DNA of 14,176 nt from Methanobacteriota archaeon (GCA_002726395.1 PBTA01000078.1:1-14176); one strand, 5' to 3'; counted from the stretch's first letter, positions 7,783 through 14,176 are shown. The notes: generated by a model from the sequence alone, not told the origin. Made by a program: numbers and translations.

Positions 7783-7790
7783 CTTATATG
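7783..7790 (-). promoter_or_regulatory. TATA box for the asnB-gshA operon (leaderless start)
   Basis: On the minus strand CATATAAG stands with its TATA about 25 bases before the ATG at 7763. At that spacing archaeal transcription would begin at or next to the start codon. No Shine-Dalgarno site lies before this ATG, which agrees with a leaderless transcript. Confidence 0.6.
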
Positions 7791-7814
7791 AAGAGTCGCT
7801 TTTTATTTGCTAAT

Positions 7815-7928
7815 TTACCAAAGAGGGTAAGCAAACATTGCCACACCGAGTAAAATCATCGATAGAATGTATACGAAGTAATAGGCGCCTTGGGGCGGGT
7901 CGGAATATTTGGTATCTCCTTCATCCAT
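7815..7928 (-). CDS. 37-residue single-helix membrane protein (small ORF)
   Basis: This is a very short reading frame in the gap between the lipid-kinase gene and the asnB promoter. The predicted protein starts MDEGDTKYSDPPQGAYY, followed by one clear membrane helix (about residues 16-33), and ends AYPLW. An acidic head, a PPQG turn and a single helix are typical of real small subunits of membrane complexes and not of chance translation. A run of Gs lies about ten bases before the ATG at 7928, a weak ribosome site; an upstream in-frame ATG at 7967 is possible but would add a less likely N-terminus. It is read in the same direction as the lipid-kinase gene, 50 bases after its stop. Function unknown. 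Confidence 0.5.
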   Translation of the reverse strand: MDEGDTKYSDPPQGAYYFVYILSMILLGVAMFAYPLW

Positions 7929-7978
7929 GCTGCTCAATCCCCCCAACACCAATCCACATTTTAACATATTGAAAGATA

Positions 7979-8602
7979 TCATAGTAATCCAAGGAATGGT
8001 TCAAGGATTAAAATCCCGGCAAGTGGGATAAGTAGCATTGTAGCATTGTCGTCAATGTAACGCAGTCTTGGCATTTCCGAAAATACACACAGTGGTGCAA
8101 AGATTAATGCTAACCACCATGGAGTAGCAAATAGATACCAACAAGTTAACCACAAAGCAATGAGGAAAATTGTTGAGAAAATAATCACTTGCTTAGTCTG
8201 AAACCCTTTACGGCGCAACTCACCCATGAACGGATCGCCAAACGACAATGAAAAGATCAAAGGATACGCATATTCCTTTGTTGGAGCCAATAATAATACC
8301 ATTCCAACAGCAAATCCACCCCATGCTAATGCAGAAACTTGGTTTGCTTCATATTCTCGCTGGCCAAATACAGTAAGACCAAATTTTAATCTCAGCGCTT
8401 CACCAAAAATGGCTACTATGATGACTAGTGATACAACCTCTGGCAAACTATATCCAATTCTTTCAGCTACTTCATTACCAAATTCAAAGTAGATGTAGGG
8501 AATTATGAACATCGAAATATGAAATATACGACGGAATATATGCCCACTCATACCACCAACCGACAAATCAACTGGATTAGTTAGTTCTACTTGTTCACTC
8601 AT
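7979..8602 (-). CDS. SEC59/DGK1/VTE5-family CTP-dependent lipid (polyprenol) kinase-like membrane protein
   Basis: This 207-residue integral membrane protein has about six or seven helices. The family uses CTP to phosphorylate lipid alcohols such as dolichol, diacylglycerol or phytol. Signature parts can be seen in order: RRIFHISMF (24-32), a helix with E68 followed by R71 (GEALRLKFG), SFGDPFMGELRRKG (120-133, the GD motif), and E176 with DDNATMLLIPLAG (184-196, the DDN-plus-helix motif). In an archaeon the likely substrate is dolichol, geranylgeraniol or an archaeal lipid precursor; this is inference. The ATG at 8602 has GGGGGGA six bases before it, inside the end of the MeaB gene, which it overlaps by eight bases. 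Coupling to a cobalamin-enzyme chaperone is odd and may be only operon packing. Family call is good, substrate unknown. Confidence 0.75.
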   Translation of the reverse strand: MSEQVELTNPVDLSVGGMSGHIFRRIFHISMFIIPYIYFEFGNEVAERIGYSLPEVVSLVIIVAIFGEALRLKFGLTVFGQREYEANQVSALAWGGFAVGMVLLLAPTKEYAYPLIFSLSFGDPFMGELRRKGFQTKQVIIFSTIFLIALWLTCWYLFATPWWLALIFAPLCVFSEMPRLRYIDDNATMLLIPLAGILILEPFLGLL

Positions 8603-9509
8603 TTTTTGTCCCCCCTAATATATCGAGGGCTTCAATTATAGAAATTGAATCTGTCGCCAACAAAACAAGTATTTCTTCCAGTTTATCAGATTCTAAGATT
8701 CTCCGTTCATGTTGGGCAAGTAACCTCTCACGCCAGCGTGCTCTGTTGGAACGTCCTGAATCGTTTATGCCAAGTAGGGTACCAGCAGCTGCTGCAATGC
8801 CGTCACCGTTAATGGCCGAAGTTAGTAACACAGGAGGTGCCTCACCAAGACCAAGATGAAATGATTCAATTAATTCTTCAGCATGTTTCTCTGCACCATC
8901 TAAGTCTGATTTGTTAACAATTACCGCATCTGCCAATTCTAGTAATCCGGCTTTTTCTGCTTGTACTCCATCACCTCTTGCTGGTCCTTCAACTACCACA
9001 ATACGGTCTGCTATAGCAGCACAGCGCACCTCAGCTTGTCCAGAACCAACCGTTTCAATAATCACCCTGTCCCATCCTGCCAATATCAAGAACTCAATCA
9101 TATCTGAAACAATTAGCGGAACACTGCCTGAGGATTTTCTTGTAGCAATCGACCTGACATAGATATTCTCTTTGATGTCTACTAAATCAATCGCGGTAAT
9201 TCTTACTCGGTCGCCAAGCAGAGCGCCCCCCGTACGTGGTGAAGAAGGATCAATGGCCAGTAAAGCAATTTTTAATCCACTACTAGCCCAAGTAGCTAGT
9301 AGCTTATCTATCAAACAGGATTTGCCAACTCCAGGAGCCCCAGTTATGGCAATTGAGCGCCAGTGTTCAGTAGCCTTTTCCAACATACTTATGTCTGCAA
9401 TCTGTTTTATTTGACCTAACGTAATCTGACCGTTTTCCAAACCTGTCAGAGTTCTAGCAATCGATCTCCGATTACCGTTTATGGCAGCTTCAATCAGTTG
9501 GTCACTCAA
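8595..9509 (-). CDS. meaB: methylmalonyl-CoA mutase-associated GTPase (MeaB/ArgK family)
   Basis: This G3E-type GTPase guards methylmalonyl-CoA mutase, gating cobalamin loading and protecting or reactivating the enzyme. At 304 residues it is close to the usual family length. Walker A is GAPGVGKS (57-64). DPSSPRTGGALLGDR (87-101) is the family signature. ETVGSGQAEV (152-161) corresponds to the switch/Walker B ExxGxGQ motif, and NKSD (199-202) is the guanine-specificity motif. The start is a TTG at 9509: AGGTGA lies four bases before it, overlapping the mutase-subunit stop, and the next in-frame ATG is at residue 42. The upstream gene is the B12-binding mutase subunit, which fits the role directly. 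Older annotations as ArgK / LAO transport kinase are known to be misleading for this family. Confidence 0.95.
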   Translation of the reverse strand: MSDQLIEAAINGNRRSIARTLTGLENGQITLGQIKQIADISMLEKATEHWRSIAITGAPGVGKSCLIDKLLATWASSGLKIALLAIDPSSPRTGGALLGDRVRITAIDLVDIKENIYVRSIATRKSSGSVPLIVSDMIEFLILAGWDRVIIETVGSGQAEVRCAAIADRIVVVEGPARGDGVQAEKAGLLELADAVIVNKSDLDGAEKHAEELIESFHLGLGEAPPVLLTSAINGDGIAAAAGTLLGINDSGRSNRARWRERLLAQHERRILESDKLEEILVLLATDSISIIEALDILGGTKNE

Positions 9510-9513
9510 AAAA

Positions 9514-9519
9514 TCACCT
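9514..9519 (-). promoter_or_regulatory. Shine-Dalgarno site that fixes the TTG start of meaB
   Basis: AGGTGA on the minus strand stands four bases before TTG at 9509-9507 and shares its first base with the TGA of the mutase-subunit gene. It justifies the non-ATG start and suggests translational coupling. Confidence 0.65.
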
Positions 9520-9965
9520 CAAGCCGAAGATTCCCAATACCAATCATTGGAATCTCCAACCCCGATATTAGGCATATTTGCCGAGGTGTCAATAAATTCT
9601 AAGATTTCCGCTGTTGGAGTACCAGGGCCAAATATTGCTCTGATTTTGCAACTAAACAAACCACTTCGGTCGTCATGAGGAATTATTCCGCCAGCAAAGA
9701 CAATGACATCGTTCAATCCCTCTGCAACCAACAGTTCGCAGACTTTTGGAAATAGATGATTGTGCGCCCCTGACAAAGAAGATAGCCCCAAAAATCTAGC
9801 GTCTTCATCTCTGACGGTTTCCACAATCTGCTGTGCTGTTCTGCGCAATCCTGTGTAAATTACTTCATGACCTGCATCACGCAGGGTTCTAGCCACTACT
9901 TTTGCACCTCTGTCATGACCATCAAGACCGGGCTTGGCAACAACGATTCGTAATGGTTGGCTCAT
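9519..9965 (-). CDS. mcmA2: methylmalonyl-CoA mutase, cobalamin-binding (small/C-terminal) subunit
   Basis: This 148-residue stand-alone B12-binding domain belongs to methylmalonyl-CoA mutase, which converts (R)-methylmalonyl-CoA to succinyl-CoA. The signature D15-G-H17-D-R-G20 (PGLDGHDRG) supplies the lower axial histidine of cobalamin. LSSLSGAHNHLFP (61-73) and AGGIIPHDD (91-99) are the other cofactor-contact loops. Archaea often split the enzyme into a catalytic subunit and this one; the large subunit is not in the window and must be encoded elsewhere. The C-terminus runs some 15 residues past the fold, ending YWESSA. The start at 9965 is the only ATG, because a TGA lies in frame 18-20 bases upstream. 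No good ribosome site is adjacent to it. The gene is divergent from the carboxylase operon and followed by meaB. Confidence 0.95.
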   Translation of the reverse strand: MSQPLRIVVAKPGLDGHDRGAKVVARTLRDAGHEVIYTGLRRTAQQIVETVRDEDARFLGLSSLSGAHNHLFPKVCELLVAEGLNDVIVFAGGIIPHDDRSGLFSCKIRAIFGPGTPTAEILEFIDTSANMPNIGVGDSNDWYWESSA

Positions 9966-10072
9966 GATTGGTCGAAGAAATGCTCACCTATCAAGACAAC
10001 CCTTGAAATCATCTTCGGAACATACTTTTACCTCTAATGCAATGACTTCATTGCCCAAAAACACGGTAAGCA

Positions 10073-10078
10073 ATAAAG
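10073..10078 (+). promoter_or_regulatory. possible TATA element of the carboxylase operon
   Basis: ATAAAG in CAATAAAGG lies about 25 bases before position 10100, which would give a short leader with the AGGTGA site near its 5' end. The match to the archaeal consensus is weak, so this is only a candidate. Confidence 0.25.
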
Positions 10079-10100
10079 GCGGCCTTTTGATACACTCACT

Positions 10101-10106
10101 AGGTGA
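10101..10106 (+). promoter_or_regulatory. Shine-Dalgarno site fixing the pccB start
   Basis: AGGTGA is five bases before the ATG at 10112. It overlaps the upstream in-frame GTG at 10103, so that GTG is unlikely to be the start. Confidence 0.7.
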
Positions 10107-10111
10107 CACCT

Positions 10112-11665
10112 ATGCCTACGACTGAAGAAAGACTGCGAGACCTGCGCAATAGGAAGGCGCAAAGTGAAGCAGGTGGCGGTCAAGCGAGAGTTGACGCACA
10201 GCACAATCGCGGCAAATTAACTGCACGAGAGCGTATAGAAATTTTACTTGACGACGGTAGTTTTCAAGAAATGGACGCGTTGGTTGAACATCGATGCCGA
10301 GACTTTGACATGGACAAGAACGTCATACCTGGTGATGGAGTAGTTACCGGACATGGGATGATAAACGGCCGAGAAGTATTTGCTTTCGCTCAAGATTTCA
10401 CCGTTTATGGTGGCTCTCTTGGAGAAATGCACGGACTCAAGATTTGCAAAGTGCTAGACATGGCGCTTAAGACAGGAAAACCTGTTATCGGGTTGAATGA
10501 TTCTGGTGGCGCTAGAATCCAGGAAGGTGTTGCATCATTGGGTAGTTATGCTGAAATTTTCTTCCGTAATGTCAGAGCATCGGGAGTTGTGCCACAGATT
10601 TCGGTGATAATGGGGCCATGCGCTGGAGGTGCAGTTTATTCTCCTGCAATTACTGATTTTGTCATTATGGTCGACCAAACTGCTCATATGTTTATCACCG
10701 GACCTGAAGTAATCAAAACGGTAACCAATGAAGTTGTTTCGTTTGAGGAACTAGGTGGGGCTATGACTCATGGAAGTAGATCTGGAGTATCCCATTTCAC
10801 CGCTGAGGATGACGAAGCAGCCATACAATTGGCAAGAGACCTATGCGACCTGTTACCGGCAAATAACATGGAAAAACCACCTGTTAAGAAAACCTCAGAC
10901 CCAATTAGTCGAAGTTGTGACAAACTCGATGTTATAATTCCACAGGAATCCAACAAACCATACGATGTTGTTGATGTCATATCTGAAGTATTAGACGACC
11001 ATGGTTTCCTTGAGGTGCAGGCTGATTGGGCCCAAAATATCGTCATCGGATTTGGCCACTTAAGCGGACAAACCGTTGGTATTGTCGCAAACCAACCAAA
11101 AATTCTTGCCGGCTGCTTAGATATTGACGCTAGTGATAAGGCTGCAAGATTCGTCAGGTTTTGTGATGCCTTTAACGTACCAATAATCACCTTTGAAGAC
11201 GTACCGGGATTCCTCCCTGGAACCAATCAAGAGTGGGGTGGAATTATCAGACATGGTGCAAAATTACTTTATGCATTTGCCGAAGCAACTGTTCCAAAAT
11301 TAACCGTTATCATGAGGAAAGCCTACGGCGGTGCCTATGATGTTATGTCTTCAAAGCATATCCGTGGGGATTACAACGTAGCATGGCCTTCAGCCGAACT
11401 AGCAGTTATGGGCGCTGATGGTGCAGTTGAGATTATTCACCGTCGAAGATTGAAGAGTGCCCGAAATAGCGAGCAAGAGCGTGTGCGTTTAACTGAAGAC
11501 TTCAATGATAAATTTGCCAATCCATACAAAGCAGCTGCACTTGGTTACATAGATGATGTAATCGAACCAAATCAAACTCGTTCAAAGTTAGCCAGAGCGC
11601 TAGAAATGTTGCTTGACAAAGAGGAATTAAGACCGGCCAGAAAACATGGAAATATTCCGCTGTGA
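10112..11665 (+). CDS. pccB: acyl-CoA (propionyl-CoA) carboxylase, carboxyltransferase beta subunit
   Basis: This 517-residue carboxyltransferase moves CO2 from carboxybiotin to an acyl-CoA, here probably propionyl-CoA to give methylmalonyl-CoA. It has the full crotonase-like N and C domains of the family and the usual length. The first oxyanion-hole loops are SGGARIQEG (131-139) and GPCAGGA (168-174). The second is AYGGA (404-408) followed by D410 in AYDVM. In Streptomyces PccB an Asp at this place is associated with propionyl-CoA preference, against Ile in the acetyl-CoA enzyme, and the same preference is inferred here. The divergent methylmalonyl-CoA mutase and meaB genes support propionyl-CoA as substrate. 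The start at 10112 is chosen for its AGGTGA site. Two small genes follow at 9 and 4 bases, one a biotin carrier; the biotin carboxylase subunit is not in the window. Methylmalonyl-CoA decarboxylase is a less likely alternative. Confidence 0.95.
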   Translation: MPTTEERLRDLRNRKAQSEAGGGQARVDAQHNRGKLTARERIEILLDDGSFQEMDALVEHRCRDFDMDKNVIPGDGVVTGHGMINGREVFAFAQDFTVYGGSLGEMHGLKICKVLDMALKTGKPVIGLNDSGGARIQEGVASLGSYAEIFFRNVRASGVVPQISVIMGPCAGGAVYSPAITDFVIMVDQTAHMFITGPEVIKTVTNEVVSFEELGGAMTHGSRSGVSHFTAEDDEAAIQLARDLCDLLPANNMEKPPVKKTSDPISRSCDKLDVIIPQESNKPYDVVDVISEVLDDHGFLEVQADWAQNIVIGFGHLSGQTVGIVANQPKILAGCLDIDASDKAARFVRFCDAFNVPIITFEDVPGFLPGTNQEWGGIIRHGAKLLYAFAEATVPKLTVIMRKAYGGAYDVMSSKHIRGDYNVAWPSAELAVMGADGAVEIIHRRRLKSARNSEQERVRLTEDFNDKFANPYKAAALGYIDDVIEPNQTRSKLARALEMLLDKEELRPARKHGNIPL

Positions 11666-11674
11666 GGCATTAAT

Positions 11675-11863
11675 ATGACTGATGAAGCAATACTTAGAAT
11701 CGCAGCAATAAGTGCTGTTCTATCCATTATTGAATTACAAGGTGATGATGGAGCAAATATCGGCAGAAATACTGGTAATGCTTGGTCACAGGACCATATT
11801 AGAATGAATATGGGCTTAAGTTCATTGATGAATAATCGATCTAGCAGGTCACCATGGAGATGA
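11675..11863 (+). CDS. small subunit of acyl-CoA carboxylase, PccX/OadG-like
   Basis: This 62-residue protein lies between the carboxyltransferase and the biotin carrier, with gaps of 9 and 4 bases, so it is almost certainly part of the same enzyme. Residues 4-20 form a helix (EAILRIAAISAVLSIIE) followed by an acidic GDDGAN turn, then AWSQDHIRMNM and a basic RSSRSPW end. The pattern of an alanine/isoleucine-rich helix, a tryptophan and a basic tail recalls the small PccX subunit that haloarchaeal propionyl-CoA carboxylase needs, and OadG/epsilon-like subunits of other biotin enzymes. The likeness is by pattern and position, not close identity. The ATG at 11675 has GTGAGG seven bases before it, and GGAGAT near its 3' end serves the next gene. 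Confidence 0.7.
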   Translation: MTDEAILRIAAISAVLSIIELQGDDGANIGRNTGNAWSQDHIRMNMGLSSLMNNRSSRSPWR

Positions 11864-11867
11864 TTAG

Positions 11868-12263
11868 ATGACTGAAAAAAGGAAAGTAATCGTTGATGGC
11901 CAAGAGTTTGAAGTTGAAGTCGAAGTTGAAAACGGCAAATGGCTAGCTACTGTAGAGGGTCGGACCTTTGAAATTGAAATTCCTGATTCGGGGCCTGTGG
12001 TGAAGAAGCGACGCACAGCTGGTGGCAAGAAAAAGAAATCTGGCACCGTATCTGCCAATATCCCGGGAAAGATTGTCACAATTGAGGTGGCTGAAGGCCA
12101 AGAAGTTACCGAAGGACAAGTCATATTGATTTTGGAAGCCATGAAAATGCAAAATGAAATTCAAGCACCTGTCAACGGCAAAGTAGTCTCTGTCAATTGC
12201 GAAGAAGGTCAATCTATTGAAGCAAACGTGCCATTGGTAGTAATCGAGCCTAAAGAAGAATAA
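11868..12263 (+). CDS. biotin carboxyl carrier protein of acyl-CoA carboxylase
   Basis: This 131-residue swinging-arm subunit carries biotin between the carboxylase and carboxyltransferase sites. The C-terminal biotinyl domain (about 57-127) has the EAMKMQNE motif (90-97), with K93 as the biotinylated lysine, and the hairpin partner APVNGKV (100-106). The first 45 residues form a beta-rich region (KVIVDGQEFEVEVEVENGKW) similar to that before the biotinyl domain in methylmalonyl-CoA decarboxylase gamma and oxaloacetate decarboxylase. A basic KKRRTAGGKKKK linker (46-57) takes the place of the usual Pro/Ala hinge. It has GGAGAT about six bases before the ATG and follows the small subunit by four bases. 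No terminator-like T run is seen after the stop. Confidence 0.95.
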   Translation: MTEKRKVIVDGQEFEVEVEVENGKWLATVEGRTFEIEIPDSGPVVKKRRTAGGKKKKSGTVSANIPGKIVTIEVAEGQEVTEGQVILILEAMKMQNEIQAPVNGKVVSVNCEEGQSIEANVPLVVIEPKEE

Positions 12264-12290
12264 TCACTCCTAAACCGCTTGTAAAATGCG

Positions 12291-12563
12291 ATGGTTAAAG
12301 TGGAGATAACACTAGGTTGGTACATGAGCGCACCTGCAGTTTGTGATTTTCCGGGCTGTGGCGGAGTTGGAGAAATAGTCTCAAGGCTCTCACCAGAAGG
12401 TTTTCTAGTCGCTACTGGAAAGAAGGCTTATTCATTTAGAGAAGCATATCGAAGGTTCCATTATTGCCAGAATTGCCACGACCAGTTAATGGGCGGTGTT
12501 TGGTCAAGGGTTAGAAAACCCGATGACAAAAAAGATGGTCATGTCGCACCGACCGCCATTTAA
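12291..12563 (+). CDS. small zinc-ribbon protein, unknown function
   Basis: I do not recognise this 90-residue protein. It carries two cysteine pairs, C18/C23 (CDFPGCGG) and C59/C62 (CQNCHDQ), which would make one zinc site of the ribbon type. Between them lies a segment (GEIVSRLSPEGFLVATGKKAYSFREAYRRFH, given here only as about residues 27-57) rich in basic and aromatic residues, which could bind nucleic acid. The tail is charged (RKPDDKKDGH). The ATG at 12291 gives the longest form. An ATG at 12324 (MSAPAVCDF) would remove 11 residues that look less protein-like, and neither start has a clear ribosome site. It lies 27 bases after the biotin carrier gene but has no obvious link to carboxylation. 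Confidence 0.6.
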   Translation: MVKVEITLGWYMSAPAVCDFPGCGGVGEIVSRLSPEGFLVATGKKAYSFREAYRRFHYCQNCHDQLMGGVWSRVRKPDDKKDGHVAPTAI

Positions 12564-12610
12564 TTTTGCAAATAGCAACATTCTATTAGTATCGTTATTA
12601 TTAGATAATC

Positions 12611-14176
12611 ATGCAAGGCAAGAAGACGAGTGCTTTTCAATCACGGCTCAGCAGTTTATGTTTAGTAACCATGATGGTTTTGACATCATTATCACTAGCA
12701 ATAACTACTGTTTCAGCAGTAGGTTCAAATCAAAATGACATGGGGACCAGTGGAGACTTACCTGACCAGTTAACATCTCCAACCACAATACCCAATCTAA
12801 TTTTTACCAACTCTATTTCAGGTACTGGAGAACTTGTTAGTAGCACTGACACAACTGATTACTTACGTGTATCACTCGGGTCAAATGAAGGCATAGCAGT
12901 TGAATTGTCTTTTGATTCGGCTGATGATTTTGACCTGATTTTATATGATTCGGCGCTGTATATGATTTATGAGTCTTGGATGAATAACCCAGAAACCGCT
13001 ACTACAAACGGCTCGTCAACCGGAGGAATGGTTTACATCGGAATCTACGCCAATTCATTTGGACCAACATCAACTGGCACCTATAATCTCACTATTTGGA
13101 AATTTAACACCGGCTCAAGTACTAACGGGACAACAACTCAAAACGACATTGGAATTACTAATTATGATTTGCCAGATTCAACTACTTTGCTTCAAGCAGA
13201 TCCATATTGGCCGGTAAATTTTGTGGGAGCGGCACCTCTTTATTCTGGAGTAGATAACGCAGAATTAGACCTTAATGGTGACAATGAGGACTGGCTATCA
13301 TTTACTCTTGATGTAAATGATGGCTTTGCTTTTGAGATATCATACAGTTCTTTCTCATTTAACAATAGCTCTATGGTGACCAATGACTTCGAACTAGCAA
13401 TTTATGACTCAAGCATGAACATGATAGACGCATCTGCTGGCAATAACCCTGAATATGTCACAACCAATAATTCGGCCACGATACCCGGAGGCAGTGTCCA
13501 CGGCGGTACAATTTATGTCCAAATTAACAGATATTCAGGATTTGGTACGTATGATTTAGAGTTCTGGGTGTGGAGTACAACATCAACTGGTGGAGGCCCA
13601 GGCAGCAATGGAACTGCGATCCCATCGCCATGCGTTAGCAACAATGCAGTCCCAGATATTCTTGAGCCTAATGACGATGCGGCAACTGCTACGCTAGCAT
13701 CTATCCTCCCAATTTATTGTACTGGACTATCAGTAGATATTGATGCTGCAGGAAATGCCAATGAAGACTACTATGAAATTGAAATGATTACAGGAGTGAC
13801 CTATTATTTCAACTTGACATTCTCACACGCCAATGGAGATATAGATGCAAGATTAGAAGATTCGTCTGGAAGTAGTTTAAGTTTCAACAACTTTGCCTCG
13901 ATGTCGTCGTCTTCAGATAATGAGGCAGCCGAATATACTGCAACCTCCAACTTTACTGCATTGTTTGTTGCCTACCACTATTCAAGTTTTGGCTCAACCG
14001 GCGCCATTTCAAATAACTATGATGTCGAAATCTCAACTGATAACCCTGGAGGAGGTCAGACTTTCCAAGAAATCGATGTAGTGATGAACAACTTAACCAA
14101 CATCACACTCGAGATGTCAGGGCTAATAATTGGCGACTCATATAGTTATGAATATGTCCAATTTTTTGAGAATGGC
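12611..14176 (+). CDS. secreted surface protein with PPC-like beta domains (3' end outside window)
   Basis: The frame stays open from ATG at 12611 to the window edge (522 residues seen). A signal peptide spans about 1-36: basic KK near the start, a hydrophobic core with VTMMVLTSLSLAITTVS, then a small-residue AVSA-like site. Three repeats of about 120-140 residues follow, roughly 48-165, 179-321 and 341-478. Each has the pattern D-W/Y-x-x-F/V ... FDLxIYDS / DIDARLED ... and a closing GTYDLxxW-like strand. The third begins LEPNDDAATA (351-360) with NEDYYEIEM (384-392), close to bacterial pre-peptidase C-terminal (PPC) domains. A new domain begins near 485 (EIDVVMNNLTNITLE). Many N-x-S/T sequons suggest N-glycosylation outside the cell. 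PPC domains often accompany secreted peptidases, but no catalytic domain is seen in this part. No ribosome site precedes the ATG. Confidence 0.88.
   Translation, partial: MQGKKTSAFQSRLSSLCLVTMMVLTSLSLAITTVSAVGSNQNDMGTSGDLPDQLTSPTTIPNLIFTNSISGTGELVSSTDTTDYLRVSLGSNEGIAVELSFDSADDFDLILYDSALYMIYESWMNNPETATTNGSSTGGMVYIGIYANSFGPTSTGTYNLTIWKFNTGSSTNGTTTQNDIGITNYDLPDSTTLLQADPYWPVNFVGAAPLYSGVDNAELDLNGDNEDWLSFTLDVNDGFAFEISYSSFSFNNSSMVTNDFELAIYDSSMNMIDASAGNNPEYVTTNNSATIPGGSVHGGTIYVQINRYSGFGTYDLEFWVWSTTSTGGGPGSNGTAIPSPCVSNNAVPDILEPNDDAATATLASILPIYCTGLSVDIDAAGNANEDYYEIEMITGVTYYFNLTFSHANGDIDARLEDSSGSSLSFNNFASMSSSSDNEAAEYTATSNFTALFVAYHYSSFGSTGAISNNYDVEISTDNPGGGQTFQEIDVVMNNLTNITLEMSGLIIGDSYSYEYVQFFENG

Noticed and set aside
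7791..7814. T-rich stretch after the 37-residue ORF as a terminator
   Set aside because: The T run is on the plus strand, while the flanking genes are read from the minus strand, so it would not terminate them.
10103..10111. Upstream GTG start for pccB
   Set aside because: The GTG lies inside the AGGTGA ribosome site that serves the ATG at 10112 with normal spacing.
10768..11226. 152-codon minus-strand frame inside pccB
   Set aside because: It is a shadow of the strongly conserved carboxyltransferase and its translation has no recognisable motifs.
11864..12142. 92-codon minus-strand frame over the biotin carrier gene
   Set aside because: The opposite strand encodes an unmistakable biotinyl domain with EAMKM; the antisense product is low-complexity.
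12496..12738. 80-codon plus-strand frame overlapping the zinc-ribbon gene and the secreted protein
   Set aside because: It bridges two better-supported genes in another frame and shows no coherent domain.

Overview
The window looks archaeal, most likely a marine euryarchaeon of the Marine Group II (Poseidoniales) / Thermoplasmatota type. This is inferred from four things: AGGTGA-type ribosome binding sites (complementary to the archaeal 16S 3' end), a well-placed TATA box that predicts a leaderless mRNA, an aerobic respiratory and propionate-pathway gene set with split archaeal-style subunits, and a large secreted protein built from PPC-like beta domains. No marker gene (rRNA, ribosomal protein) is present, so the assignment is not proven. 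The DNA is moderately AT-rich and densely coding. No tRNA, rRNA, CRISPR array or insertion sequence was seen, and no intergenic gap exceeds about 220 bases.

Layout. (1) 2-3434, plus strand: the 3' part of a cytochrome b6-type gene, then a 937-residue protein. The latter joins a subunit-IV-like quinol-oxidation domain, an extracytoplasmic insert, two [4Fe-4S] motifs and two CCG domains as in heterodisulfide reductase HdrD / GlpC / LldE. (2) 3436-7763, minus strand, meeting region 1 tail to tail with one base between stop codons: a tight five-gene operon read from 7763 down. It encodes an asparagine-synthase-like amidotransferase, a PF08886-type glutamate-cysteine ligase (GshA), an unrecognised polytopic membrane protein, a 2x[4Fe-4S] ferredoxin and a small two-helix membrane protein. 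(3) 7815-9965, minus strand: the cobalamin-binding subunit of methylmalonyl-CoA mutase, its MeaB/ArgK GTPase chaperone, a SEC59/DGK1/VTE5-type lipid kinase that overlaps it, and a 37-residue membrane-protein ORF not in the usual size range. (4) 10112-12263, plus strand, divergent from region 3: acyl(propionyl)-CoA carboxylase carboxyltransferase, a 62-residue PccX/OadG-like small subunit, and a biotin carrier protein. (5) 12291-14176: a small zinc-ribbon protein, then a secreted multidomain surface protein that runs off the window.

How they may work together. Regions 3 and 4 together form most of the propionyl-CoA to succinyl-CoA route. The biotin carboxylase, the large mutase subunit and the epimerase are not in the window. 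Region 1 is an electron-transfer complex in which a b6f/bc-like membrane module is covalently joined to a cytosolic HdrD-like module. That is an unusual architecture, linking the quinone pool to a thiol/disulfide or other cytosolic redox couple. The neighbouring operon makes a gamma-glutamyl thiol (GshA) and also encodes a ferredoxin. A respiratory chain coupled to low-molecular-weight thiols is the most interesting hypothesis here; it rests on gene neighbourhood and domain content, not on a demonstrated reaction.
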